A DNA stretch of 64,000 nt from NCBI GenBank assembly GCA_963681505.1, contig OY811986.1:894253-958252 (forward strand). The letters are read 5' to 3'. The stretch comes from Eunapius fragilis. Taxonomy: Eukaryota > Porifera > Demospongiae > Spongillida > Spongillidae. The notes under the pieces were generated by a model. The model had not been told where the DNA came from. It searched no databases and saw only the letters and a list, made by a program, of their open reading frames with translations. Every line of letters begins with the position of its first letter. The first letter of the stretch is position 1. Shown here in pieces: positions 12,566 to 23,149 of this stretch. The position numbers and the translations under genes are program-made.

Positions 12566-15064
12566 ACAACTTTATACATAGCTGTGTATTAACCAACAGT
12601 GGGAATCAAAGTGCTTTGGGCATCAGGAGATGGTGACATCATTGGAACACCAGCTGAAAGAAGAGGGGGATAGAAGCCTAAGACACCAGGAGATGGTGAC
12701 ATCATTGGAACACCAGCTGAAGGAAGAGAGAGATAGAAGCCTAAGGCACCAGGAGATGGTGACATCATTGGAACACCAGCTGAAAGAAGAGGGGGACAAA
12801 AGCCTAAGACACCAGGAGATGGTGACATCATTGGAACACCAGCTGAAGGAAGAGAGAGATAGAAGCCTAAGGCACCAGGAGATGGTGACATCATTGGAAC
12901 ACCAGCTGAAAGAAGAGGGGGACAAAAGCCTAAGACACCAAGAGATGGTGACATCATTGGAACACCAGCTGAAGGAAGAGAGAGATAGAAGCCTAAGACA
13001 CCAGGAGATGGTGACATCATTGGAACACCAGCTGAAGGAAGAGAGAGATAGAAGCCTAAGACACCAGGAGATGGTGACATCATTGGAACACCAGCTGAAG
13101 GAAGAGAGAGATAGAAGCCTAAGACACCAGGAGATGGTGAAGTCCAAGGACCAGCTGCTGGAGAATGAGAGGACTAAGGCACTGAGCAAGATAGCTGAGC
13201 TGGAGAAGGCCCTTGCTGCTAAGACAGATAAGGTAGGTGTGGGGAGTATGGGATGGGAAGGGCACAAGGTTTTGGGGAGGGCACAAGGTATTGAGGAGGG
13301 GGGGGGGGGGGGGGCATGAGGTATTGGGAGGAATTGTACAACTTGTGTAAAAATGGCACACATGGTAGTGGATAAAGCACTATACTTTGCAATTTAGAAA
13401 TGATTGTAAACATATCAACCCCCCCCCCCCCCCCCCCCCCCTTTCTAACTTTCCGCTTTTCCTCCCTTTCTCCCTTTCTGCTTGCTTCCCTCCACCCCTC
13501 CATCTCCTCCCTGCCCCCTACCCCCCTACATCTCCTCCCTGCCCCCTCCCCCCCTCCATCTCCTCCCTGCCCCCTCCCCTCTTCTCTCTTCACACTTCAG
13601 ATAGCCAAGGCACAGTTGGAGGCTCAGAGTGAGAAAGAAGACCTGACCAGCAAGCTGGTGGTGGTTGAACACGAGAAGAAGAGGGCTGATGATGAACTGG
13701 CCATCTCAGAGAGGAAACTGAAGGAAGCCATGAAGGTTGGACTGTCACTATCACAACCACTTGTCATAACCATCACCATAACACCCTACCATCTAGGAAC
13801 AAGAGAAGTTCCAGACTGCTGTTAAGAACTTGAACAGGGACATCGCCAAAGCTCAGTCTAGCCTTGAAAAGAGTGTGAGTAACCATGGTCCACCTCCTGA
13901 TAACCCCATCTCTCTGGTTGTAGTGTGTATGTGCGTGAGTGCTGTCCAAATAATCATGTTTAGTGTTAGCCGATAGACTAATTAAATATGGTCACTTGCG
14001 CGGTGATACAAACGCGTTTCCAATGGAGCTCCGTAAACTTGCTATATAGGAGACAGCGAGTACGCGTCCTTATCATAACTTCGACGCGCTGAGTAGCACC
14101 CCGGCATGGGCAATAGCAGCAGCCGTAGAAAGAAGGGCAGCGATAAAGAGGACACACCGGTAAGTACAGGAACGTGTGTTATCGCATTGTATCGCGAAGA
14201 TAACCGTACACGAGTGGATCGTGCCGACCGTAATCTCGAGCAGCCTAGATGTGTACGCACATTGCGTGCAGCATAACATTGTAGAATACATGCAAGTGCA
14301 CGGCAAATAAATAAATAGATAGTTATCCGTCCGTTACTATTTCTATAGCGACGGATGTCTGCGGGTTATATAGTGCCTATGTGTAACGAGCGGGCGAAGC
14401 TCTTTTCTACACCGTCGTGCGCTAGTTTTCGAGCACAACAATAGTAGTCCAATATTTCACTAAGCCATCTAGAAATACTACTCTCGTGTATCTTAAAAGG
14501 TGACCTGCCAGGCCAAGAATTGAATGGGATGGTTCAAGCTTGAATTTAGGCTGTGACGTTGCATTCTACAATCAGTTGTCTTGCAATTAAGTCTGATTTG
14601 CCAGTCTGTTCACAAAGCAAGTTTCTTCGCTTCTTTGTGATACCATATGGTGATACTCTCTAACTTAAGTGACATAGGTTTAGTTCATCTATTTACGTGT
14701 ATGTGTGTTGCACGATTTATTCAATTATCTACACATTTGCAAGTGATGCATTTAAGCCCATTATTGAACTGCAAGGAAAATGAAGGGCTGTTTTCGAATT
14801 CTCAAACCACACGCCCAGGACTGCAAGCAATTAAAGACGGGGGATCTAGTTACTAGTAAATAGATTAGGACTTCACTGCTGTGTTTGACAAACACAAATT
14901 GTCAGATTCTCTGAAGGTGCTGTATAGATAATCATTTAATTAGTGTACATACGCTTTTGAGACCAATGAATCAGATCAGTGTAATATACATGTAACGTTA
15001 ATCTATGCACATCACACATCCATGTACATACCTACACACACACACACACGCACACGCATGCACA

Positions 15065-15128
<64 letters not shown>

Positions 15129-15319
15129 AGGCATCAGAGCACCAGAAGCAGCTAACGCAGGTGAAAGAAGAGGTGAACTCTTTAAACATAAAGCTGAAAT
15201 GGGCTCAGGGCAAACTGAAAACGGAAACTGAAGCCCACAATGTGAGCTTGTAGCCTAGCAACAGTTCCTTTTGCTCCTCTACACACTATTACTATCTCTC
15301 TCCCTCCCTCCCTCACACA

Positions 15320-15388
<69 letters not shown>

Positions 15389-17363
15389 CAGGAGTGCAAA
15401 GCTCAGCTGGGTGCCATGACCAAGAAGTACCAGTCAGCCAAGGAGGAGGGGGAACAGATAAGAGCAGACCTCAAGGCTATGATCAAACAGTACCAGGTGA
15501 GGGGCAGCAGCTGCTGTATAGAGTTACTGGCACTGCTTCAGCATGGGTACATCTGACACTGTTTACCATGGTTACATTGCATCTATTCTGCTTAGTGCAT
15601 ATTGTACGTGGCCTGCTGGTTACCATGGAAGGCTGAAACCTTAGTTCCATGTCCTTCATCGTCATAATCACATCCATCCCGCTCCAGTTCACCTCTCCTC
15701 CTCCCCACCCCTACAGTTCACCCTTGCTCCTTCTCCCCACCCCCTACAGTTCACCTCTCCTCCTCCCCAGCCCCTACAGTTCACCTCTCCTCCTCCCCAC
15801 CCCTACAGTTCACCTCTCCTCCTCCCCACCCCCTACAGTTCACCTCTCCTCCTCCCCACCCCGTACAGTTCACCCATGCTCTTCCTTGCTTACTCTCCCT
15901 TTCCTCCAAACCCCCTCCCTCCTCCCTCTTCCCTCCCTCCTTTCCTTCAGGAGTCAGAAGAAATGCGGTCCAACTCTCTCGGGATGAAGCTGAAGAAGAC
16001 AGAGGATGAGCTAAAACAGCAGGAGCAAGAGATTGCAGACCAGCATCAGCTGCACCAGTTAACCCTTAAGGAGCTGGAGCTTATCAAGTCCGCCCACCAG
16101 ATCACCCAGCAGGAGTGCCAGCAGCTCAGAGCCAGGGTATATTGGGGGGTGGGGGGTGGGGCTAAATACCATAGTGATATGGGCTGTGGTTGGGGTGGCT
16201 ATGGTGGAGGGGCAGTGAGGGGGCTATGGTGGAGGGGACAATGGGGCTTAGCAGAGGGGACTATGGGGCTATGGTGGAGGGGGCAGTGAGGGGCTATGGT
16301 AGAGGGGGCAGTGGGGGGCTAAGCGGACGGGGTAGTGAGGGAGTGGAGTGGGAAACTAGATGGCATCGCATGCATGGAACGTGTCTGCCCTCCATTATAA
16401 TTCAGTTGAAGGGAAGGGAGGGAGGGAGTGGAGGGGATTACAGGGGTCATTGACCTCCTCAGATAGCAGATCTTACCACAAAGATGGCGGAGCAGAAAGC
16501 AGAGATGGACGATCACATCATCTCTGTCACCAAGCTGAAGCTTGAGAACAAGAGGTTGACCACTAAGGCTTCGGGGATGGATGAGCTGAACCAGCAACTT
16601 GAGAGGTGAGGTGGGGGAGTGGGGGAGGATTGGGGGTGTTGGGAAGGGGATGGGATGGAGGGGATGGAGGGTGAGGTGAGAGGTACTTTGGGTGGGAATG
16701 TTGGGGGTTGATGGGTGGGGAAGGTGGGAGGATTGGGGGTGAATGGGTGGGGAAGGTGGGAGGGTAAGGATGGATAGTAAGCATATGCAGCGGCCTCTCC
16801 CTTCATGTACTCTGATATCCAGGTACTGTGAGAGCTGGGCAGATGTGTAGATATGGGCCTTTGGGGGGAGGGAGGAGGAGGAGGGGGTGGAGGCAGGGTG
16901 AGGGGGTGGTATCATGGGGAAGGAGGGGGAGGTTGGTACCAGGGGGAGGTTGGTATCAGGGGGAGGGAGGGGGAGGGAGGAGGAGGGAGGGGGAGGGAGG
17001 GGAGGGAGGGGGAGGTTGGTATCAGGGAGGGAGGGGGGGGTCTGTCACGTGTTGTTTGAGAGCAGCACAGCTTGGATCGGGTCCTACCTATGGCTGCCCC
17101 CCTCCCCTCCTCACACACAAACATGCACCTGTCTTATAGTTGTCATCTTAAAATGTCTCTCCCCTCCCCTGGCTGCTATTTCAGTGAGCGTTCCAAGGTG
17201 GCAGCTGTAGGTGTTTCCCTCAGTGAGTTCCAGCAGTCGTATGAGCTCCTTGAGAAGGAGGTGACCTTGAACAAGGAGAGGGAGAGGGAACTGTTGGCCT
17301 TTTCTGAGAAGCTGTCTTCGGCCAATGCACAGCTCTTGGCTGAGAAGTCTGGCACTGAAGCCA

Positions 17364-17400
<37 letters not shown>

Positions 17401-20400
17401 GATGTGTGTGTGAGTGTGTGAGTGTGTGTGTGTGAGTGTGTGAGTGTGTGTGTGTGGATGTGTGTGTGTGAGTGTGTGTGTGAGTGTGTGAGTGTGTGTG
17501 TGAGTGTGTGTGTGTGTATGGATGTGTGTGTATGTGTGAGGGGAAGATCAAACAAAGGGTGTGTTTATTGAAAGATATAGAGATATAAATGTAGATAAGC
17601 ATCACCTTCCACACCCACCACCCCCCCCCTAGTGCTAAGACCACCCCATTCTGCCATACAATTCACATCCTGCTTACCCTAGGATTATCAGACCCATCTC
17701 CATGCACCTGTAACCATCCTTTTCTTGTAATTCCCTCTTCCCTAGGCCCCTAGCCACTCTAATAAATAACTCTTCCCTAGGCCCTTGCCCATAACTTCCT
17801 CTTCCCCAGGCCCTCCTTTACAACTTACTCATCCCCAGGCCCTCCTTTATAACTTACTCATCCCCAGGCCCCCCATAATTTCCTCATCCCAGGCCCCTCC
17901 TCCATAACCTCCCTCGTCTTTCTACTAACCGCAGTTGTCCTCACTAATGGAAGAGAGGCAGAGTCTGTCCGTATCACTGGAAGAGGCTCAGAAGGATAGA
18001 GACGCACTGGTACATGCCACACACATCCTCCCTTGCACAACATACATGTACCAAATACAAGTACATGTTTGCTTTTGGAGGCACACATACACAGATACAC
18101 ATACATGTACGCCCACACACACATGCACACATATACGCACAATAGTAGATGCTTTTTTCCCTCTGTCCTAGCGAACAGAGTTGAACACCCTGACTGAGCA
18201 GAGTCAAGCCACCATATCTGACATCTCACAGCAGCTGGCCAGCAAGTCTGAAGCGGGTGAGTGGAGAGGGGAGGAGAAGGGGAGGGGTAAGGTGGAGAGG
18301 GATAATATGAGGCAGGAGGCTTGTTGTTGAGATGTATCTCCTCAGTGGAGCAGTTGACGTTATCGCTGGACGATGAGAGGGAACAGAACAATGCTCTAAA
18401 GAAGAAAAGTGCCAGCAACCTTAAGGTAGGTGTGGTTACGCATGGGTAGGTGTGGTTACACATAGGTAGGTGTGGTTAGACATGGGTAGGTGTGGTTACA
18501 CATGGGTAGGTGTGGTTACACATGGGTAGGTGTGGTTACACATGGGTAGGTGTGGTTACACATGGGTAGGTGTGGTTACACATGGGTAGGTGTGGTTACA
18601 CATAGGTAGGTGTGGTTAGACATGGGTAGGTGTGGTTACACATGGGTAGGTGTGGTTACACATGGGTAGGTGTGGTTACACATGGGTAGGTGTGGTTACA
18701 CATGGGTAGGTGTGGTTACACATGGGTAGGTGTGGTTTACACATAGGTAGGTGTGGTTACACATAGGTGTCTTCACTTTGTCTTGCAGGATCTGCAGAAG
18801 CAGTTACAGCAGTGTCAGAAGTGAGTTCTTTATAACCCACATGCCATCGTAGCACGATGCACACAATATTACATGTAGCCGTTTGATATTGATATTAATT
18901 TGTTGCTTCTGGACTTTATCTGAAATGGAGATTATGTGAAAGGAGATGATTTTAATTGTTATGAAGGACTTTTTAAAAAATTTTATTTTTTAATTTTTTT
19001 AGAACTGTACATTAATAATTATTCATAACCACACACAATACAAACAATTACACACAAAGTTCATCCACCTGCTGCACCAGGTGGGAGTAGGAACGACTCA
19101 GAATGGCACGAGCATTAGCTCTAATTAGTGAGTGACTGAGGCGACCAAAGAGGTCAGTCAATGCCATAGATATTCCCACGAATGGCTAAACGAGTGGCTA
19201 CTTGTGAGAAGGCCTTTAAAGCCCCTGGACCCCATGCACCATAACACTCTACCACCAGTGGAATACATTTCCAACTTAGTTCAGCACATTTATAGTCATT
19301 TTGAGTGTGCTTTCTGAGCTCAGCTGCTCTTGCCACAGCACCTGAGTACATGCCCACTTAGGACCAAACACTTAAATCTCACTAAACCGTTAAAATCACT
19401 GTTTTATTCTAATGACCAGGCCTCTTCATATCTTTGTCTATACTCTGAGAATGGACCATACCTTTACCATGTTGATTAGCCACTGTTGCTATGGTTTCCT
19501 CCTCCCCAGGAGAATCGAACAGCTTGAGGCCAGCACTGGAGGGGAGGCACCCGCCACAATCCCCGTTTCCTTGGTATCCAGGACCTCCTCCCACGAGTCC
19601 CTAGACGATGGTGTGGTGGTGCTATCCAGCCAGCCCTCAGCGGCCAACGTGCAGCACGATGACGATGTGCAGGTGGGTGTGGTCTGGTGGGTGTGTCGGT
19701 GGTGATATTTGATTTGGTGGGAGTGGTGGACATGTGTAGATGTGTGGTTGTGCGTTGTTCTGCATTGCCACTTACCCATTGGCGTTGTAATGTTGGATGT
19801 CCACATATGGATTAACCCTTATCCTTATATGGATTAACCCTTGTCCTTATATGGATTAACCCTTGTCCTTATGTGGTAGGTGCATGTAACGCAGAATAGT
19901 GGTGAGTTGTTCAGACATCTGGACCATGAGAAGGAGGTGCTGGTGGAGAGGCTGTGTGTGCTCAAGAGAGAGGCAGCCAAGAAGCAGGAGAAGTTAGACT
20001 TCTTTGAAGAGCATATAGCGCAACTAACAGACGAGGTCAAAAAGAAGTCCAAGTGAGCTCATGAAATCCCCTGTGTGTGTCCCCACCCCACCCCACCACA
20101 CCCAGGCCGATCACCTCTGGTTGTGTCTGGCCACACCCCCAACCACACCTACCTGGGCTGATCACCTCTGGCTGTGTTAGGCCACACCCCACCACACCCA
20201 CCCAGGCCCACTGAGTTTAATTACCTCTCACAATCCCCATGATAGTAGAATTTTAGCAACAATAATATTTAACGTGTGGGTATGCCATTATATCACAGAG
20301 TGTTGCATCCTAATGTTTGCGAGATTATTCTTTCTTACACACTTGGAAATTGGTCTCTCCATCATGGAGTTAGAATGGACTGATTTTTTAAATATGCGTA

Positions 20401-21195
20401 CATTTCAATTGCATGCATCAACTTTTTTTGCTGACCAGTACAGGTAATGGTTCGTGGCAATGATTATTCATATGTGTAGAAACATACCCTCCCTCACCTT
20501 ATGATGTACCTCACCTTATATGGCTATGCCTCTTGTCCCTCACCTTATATGGCTATGCCTCTTGTCCCTCACCTTATATGGCTATGCTCTTGTTCCTCAC
20601 CTTATATGGCATGCTAGAATGTCACAATGGGCCCATCCTTCTTGCAGGATCATCCAGGACTTTGTTGTGAGGGAGCAGACAGGAGCCGTCACCTCCCCAT
20701 CACATGACAATCACAAGGCGAGGAGGGCCCAGAAGGGTGGAGTTATGGCTTCTGTGTTTACCGGAAAGTCACATCATAATGAGATGACCTTTGAACTTTC
20801 ACTGGAAATAAATCGCAAGATGCAGTCAGTCCTAGAGGATGCTCTGTTGAAGAATATCATGCTCAAGGTATCGTGTGTGTGCTGGATGGTTGTGAGCTCA
20901 AGGTATCATGTGTGTGCTGGATGATGGGTGGGTCAAAGAGCTAGTGAGCTATACACAGAACAAAATCATTCAGTTGTTTTAAAAAAACAGCATACATTCA
21001 TTTCCCTATGAATTATTAACTTCAAATGATGTGCATTGCTGTTGCAGCTGGCACAGCTGATTTGGTTAGCAGTTGTGATCAGTACAACCATTGTGATTGG
21101 TGTTGTTAACTGCCCTTTAGGAGAACATTGACACACTGGGCAATGAGATAGCAAGGCTCTCTGCACTGCAGCAAAGTCAGGCCCTGAGCAGATGA
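9184..21195 (+). CDS. CCDC186: CCDC186-like Golgi/dense-core-vesicle coiled-coil protein
   Basis: Twenty exons: 9184-9425, 9811-10545, 11729-11810, 12352-12381, 12600-13232, 13601-13735, 13797-13874, 15131-15241, 15392-15496, 15951-16136, 16463-16605, 17185-17365, 17935-18009, 18172-18256, 18346-18425, 18789-18820, 19510-19672, 19880-20052, 20648-20867, 21121-21195. All junctions keep frame, giving 1187 residues (human protein about 900). Introns are GT-AG except after 11810 (GC donor). Exons 1-2 encode a low-complexity acidic N-terminus; exons 3-16 are coiled coil. The last exons carry the family signature: KKSKIIQDFVVREQTG, then a GGVMAS-type stretch, then LSLEINRKMQSVLEDALLKN. CCDC186 and worm CCCP-1 are known RAB2 effectors acting with EARP and HID1 in dense-core-vesicle maturation. 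The insertion of eight 21-residue repeats in exon 5 is unusual. The orthology rests on remembered family sequence. Confidence 0.8.
9651..9680. repeat. CA microsatellite, intron 1
   Basis: ACACAC run inside the CCDC186-like gene's first intron, surrounded by further CAC/GCA-rich sequence (9528-9720). Confidence 0.8.
10575..11265. repeat. 17-bp minisatellite in intron 2, about 40 units
   Basis: Array of the unit GGGTTAAGGGCAGGAGA with A/G and T/A variants, starting about 30 bp after the exon 2 donor. It is G-rich on the sense strand. Together with 11360-11700 it fills most of intron 2. Confidence 0.95.
11360..11705. repeat. CACACCACTGCA tandem repeat, intron 2
   Basis: Roughly 17-bp units of the type ACACCACACCACTGCAC, ending about 25 bp before the exon 3 acceptor at 11728. 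It gives Val/Cys- or His/Thr-rich open frames that are not genes. Confidence 0.9.
11811..12180. repeat. GATGGTGGAGGTGG tandem repeat, intron 3
   Basis: Array of 12-26-bp units (GGTGATGGTGGAGGTGGTAGTGAT type) starting almost directly at the GC donor of exon 3. The exon-proximal position may influence splicing, but nothing shows this. Confidence 0.9.
12468..12563. repeat. TG microsatellite, intron 4
   Basis: Long TG run with occasional TTTG, ending 36 bp before the exon 5 acceptor (12598-12599). Confidence 0.9.
12624..13136 (+). repeat. Coding 63-bp repeat, 8 units (exon 5)
   Basis: Eight near-identical tandem copies of a 63-bp unit inside exon 5 encode a 21-residue unit, HQEMVTSLEHQLKEE followed by (G/R)D(R/K)SLR. 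Because 21 residues are exactly three heptads, every added or lost unit keeps the coiled-coil register. Most differences between units are G/A changes alternating Gly-Asp-Lys and Arg-Asp-Arg versions. Confidence 0.95.
13295..13445. repeat. G run and C run in intron 5
   Basis: A homopolymer G tract (about 13299-13314) and about 110 bp later a C tract (about 13419-13441) could pair as a hairpin. The C tract is followed by a long pyrimidine-rich stretch to the exon 6 acceptor at 13600. Exact lengths are uncertain. Confidence 0.8.
14018..14100 (+). promoter_or_regulatory. Candidate internal promoter in intron 7
   Basis: A CCAAT box (14020-14024) and a TATA-like TATATAGG (14043-14050) lie 86 and 63 bp upstream of the ATG at 14106. 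The surroundings (about 13990-14450) are much richer in CpG than the rest of the gene. Spacing and order are those of a polymerase II core promoter. It is inferred and has no transcript support. Confidence 0.5.
14106..14159 (+). CDS. Alternative first exon, myristoylation-type N-terminus
   Basis: Eighteen codons, MGNSSSRRKKGSDKEDTP, end at a consensus donor CCG|GTAAGT in phase 0. Exon 8 of the CCDC186-like gene (15131) also starts in phase 0, so a transcript starting here would read in frame through the rest of the coiled coil. Met-Gly-Asn-Ser-Ser-Ser followed by a basic cluster fits the N-myristoyltransferase consensus plus a polybasic membrane anchor. The predicted short isoform would lack the acidic N-terminus and the eight-repeat segment and attach to membranes directly. 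It is also possible that the exon belongs to an unrelated nested gene. Confidence 0.5.
15031..15128. repeat. CA microsatellite, intron 7 end
   Basis: CA run immediately before the exon 8 acceptor (CACACACCAG at 15121-15130). It replaces the usual polypyrimidine tract. Confidence 0.9.
15312..15389. repeat. CA microsatellite, intron 8 end
   Basis: CA run ending directly at the exon 9 acceptor AACAG (15391), the second consecutive acceptor abutting a CA run. Confidence 0.9.
15680..15872. repeat. About 27-bp tandem repeat, intron 9
   Basis: Six or so units of the type CCCTACAGTTCACC followed by TCTCCTCCTCCCCA. Each contains CTACAG, an acceptor-like site. The true acceptor used for frame is at 15949-15950. 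Confidence 0.85.
16140..16330. repeat. GGGGCTATGGTGGAGG repeats, intron 10
   Basis: Irregular tandem copies of a G-rich unit. Intron 11 (16606-17040) is likewise G-rich, with GGTGGGAGG and GGGGGAGG units. Confidence 0.85.
17366..17540. repeat. TG-rich repeat, intron 12
   Basis: TGTGTGTGAG / TGTGTGTGGATG units beginning directly at the exon 12 donor (AAG|GTGTGTGT), so the donor itself is part of the microsatellite. Confidence 0.9.
18426..18775. repeat. 20-bp minisatellite of donor-like units, intron 15
   Basis: About 17 copies of GTAGGTGTGGTTACACATGG. The first unit is the exon 15 donor itself (CTTAAG|GTAGGTGTGG), so each following unit is another donor-like GG|GTAGGTGTGG. The array ends about 15 bp before the exon 16 acceptor. 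Confidence 0.95.
20470..20615. repeat. About 30-bp tandem repeat, intron 18
   Basis: Four units of CCCTCACCTTATATGGCTAT followed by GCCTCTTGT, 30 bp before the exon 19 acceptor. Confidence 0.85.
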
Positions 21196-21364
21196 TGATG
21201 GAGGAGCCGTCATGCACAGTTGTTGTACGCTGTGTTCAATCTGACATATAGACTATTTCCTTCACACATGTATGTGCCAGCTCTTTTTATCCCCACATAG
21301 AACCAATTATTCAGCACAGGTCTACGTGTATTCATTGTTTTTAAACAGACCGAGTTAATTACTT

Positions 21365-21680
21365 GAAGGGTTGTGTGGAGAGGAGAGGTGTGGAGGTGAC
21401 ATGGTGTGGAGGGGACATGGTGTGGATGGTGTGGAGGGACAGATGTGGAGGTGACATGGTGTGGAAGTGACATGGTGCGGAGACGATGTGGAGGGGACAT
21501 GGTCTGGAGGGACAGATGTGGAGGGGACATGGTCTGGAGGGACAGATGTGGAGGTGACATGGTGTGGAGGGACAGATGTGGAGGTGACATGGTGTGAAGG
21601 ACATGGTCTGGAGGGACAGGTGTGGAGGTGACATGGTGTGGAAGGGATCTGGTGTAAAGGGGACAGATTTGGAGGGGGTA
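21365..21680. repeat. GGTGTGGAGGTGACATGG repeats
   Basis: About a dozen irregular units of 27-31 bp (GACATGGTGTGGAGGGACAG type), 170 bp downstream of the CCDC186-like stop codon. The rest of 21196-22050 shows no gene; the 3' untranslated region of the coiled-coil gene probably lies here. Confidence 0.85.
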
Positions 21681-22050
21681 CGGTGGGACAACCAAACATG
21701 ATCAGAACTTGATTTAGTATAATTAATCCTTGGACATTTGTTGTCAAATTACATTTATTTCATAAGTGTATGACAAATATGGTATGTGTAGGTTACAGAT
21801 CATTATGATCTCATGTGACATCTAAACTTTATTGGTACTTGGACAGTTCAATTAAAACTGCAGATAAAATGGTGAGATACAAAAACAGAAAGCCAACAGC
21901 ATGAAAAAATGCGGTATAATTTATTATATGGATCATATTGTTGCTGTTTGAGGGCCTCATTATTATTTGCACTCTTAGTCAGTGTAGTAACCATGGTGAT
22001 GCAACTCTTTCATTTCACATTTTGTAGTCATGTGCTTGAGAGGCATTATA

Positions 22051-22236
22051 TATAGATGATTTCGGCGAATTATTAAAAGGGGGCGAGCCCACCATATAAG
22101 GACATTTTTGCCAACCAATTACCATATTTTGCCCTCCAATTACAATATTCAAACTAATTACTGTATGGTAAAATTATGGTACAGCAACGGTATAGCTAGC
22201 AAGCCCCCGTTTAATAATTCGCCGAAATCATCTATA
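22051..22236. mobile_element. 186-bp MITE
   Basis: Inverted termini TATAGATGATTTCGGCGAAT and its complement enclose GC-rich subterminal GGGGGC/GCCCCC and an AT-rich centre with repeated CCAATTAC motifs. No coding capacity. The following 22237-23149 shows nothing recognisable. Confidence 0.75.
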
Positions 22237-23149
22237 GAGTTCAGTTTATGCTGACATTCAGATGACTGAACATGGCTCAATCCCCTTGTTACACTGCTGG
22301 CTCTACCAGATTCAGTCCATTGGTGTGTTACAATCCGATGTTCTAAGTGTGGCAGGTGAATCTGACGACAAGGAAGGGTCCAAAGGAGCATTTTGAACGT
22401 ACACAAAAGCAGACTTAGTTGAATGCAAAAGTCAAGCATTGTCCTGCATACATACTAGAATGGTCAGATCAAATGTGTAACTCTAGGTAAATTATTAATA
22501 TTATAATATAAATTTAGTTATGTTTTTGTTTCCTTGCTTGTTACACCATGCCTTGAATATTGCCTTCCAATCCAATATACTTTTTCATAGAGAATGTTTT
22601 TAGCTTCAGGTATATTCATTTTAATAATCATTGAATGCTATATGTGAATGGAAACTAATTACAGTTTGTATTCCTAGCCTAACCTGAAGAATGTTATGTT
22701 CCACATAAAGTGGTAGTGATGACACTGTTCCAGATGAATGCTATGGTTGTATTGGTATGCATGATGGTAGAGTTTAGTACCAATACAAACCCACCAGGTA
22801 TTATTTTAGATGTCTTGTTTAAGGCTCTGCATAGTATTGCAGACCACACTACCCTTACAGTCCTTCAAACTGGATACTGATGGTTACCAATGGCCCAGCT
22901 TAAATTTCTTTCAAATCTGTGCCAATCTCTCAGTTGAAAAGGACTTGACACTACTAAGGCGTGGTTATGACTATCAGTTGGGTAAAGGATGCATTATAAA
23001 TTCTTCTATTAAAAGGTTATTCATTGCAAGTGCAAATTAAATGTAACCTTTGATTAAAACTATGCATGCCTTGTTTTTTTAGTTGTATATTCATGTTATT
23101 ATAATGTGTACAGGAAAATAATAATAATGATCAATGATAAATATTATTA

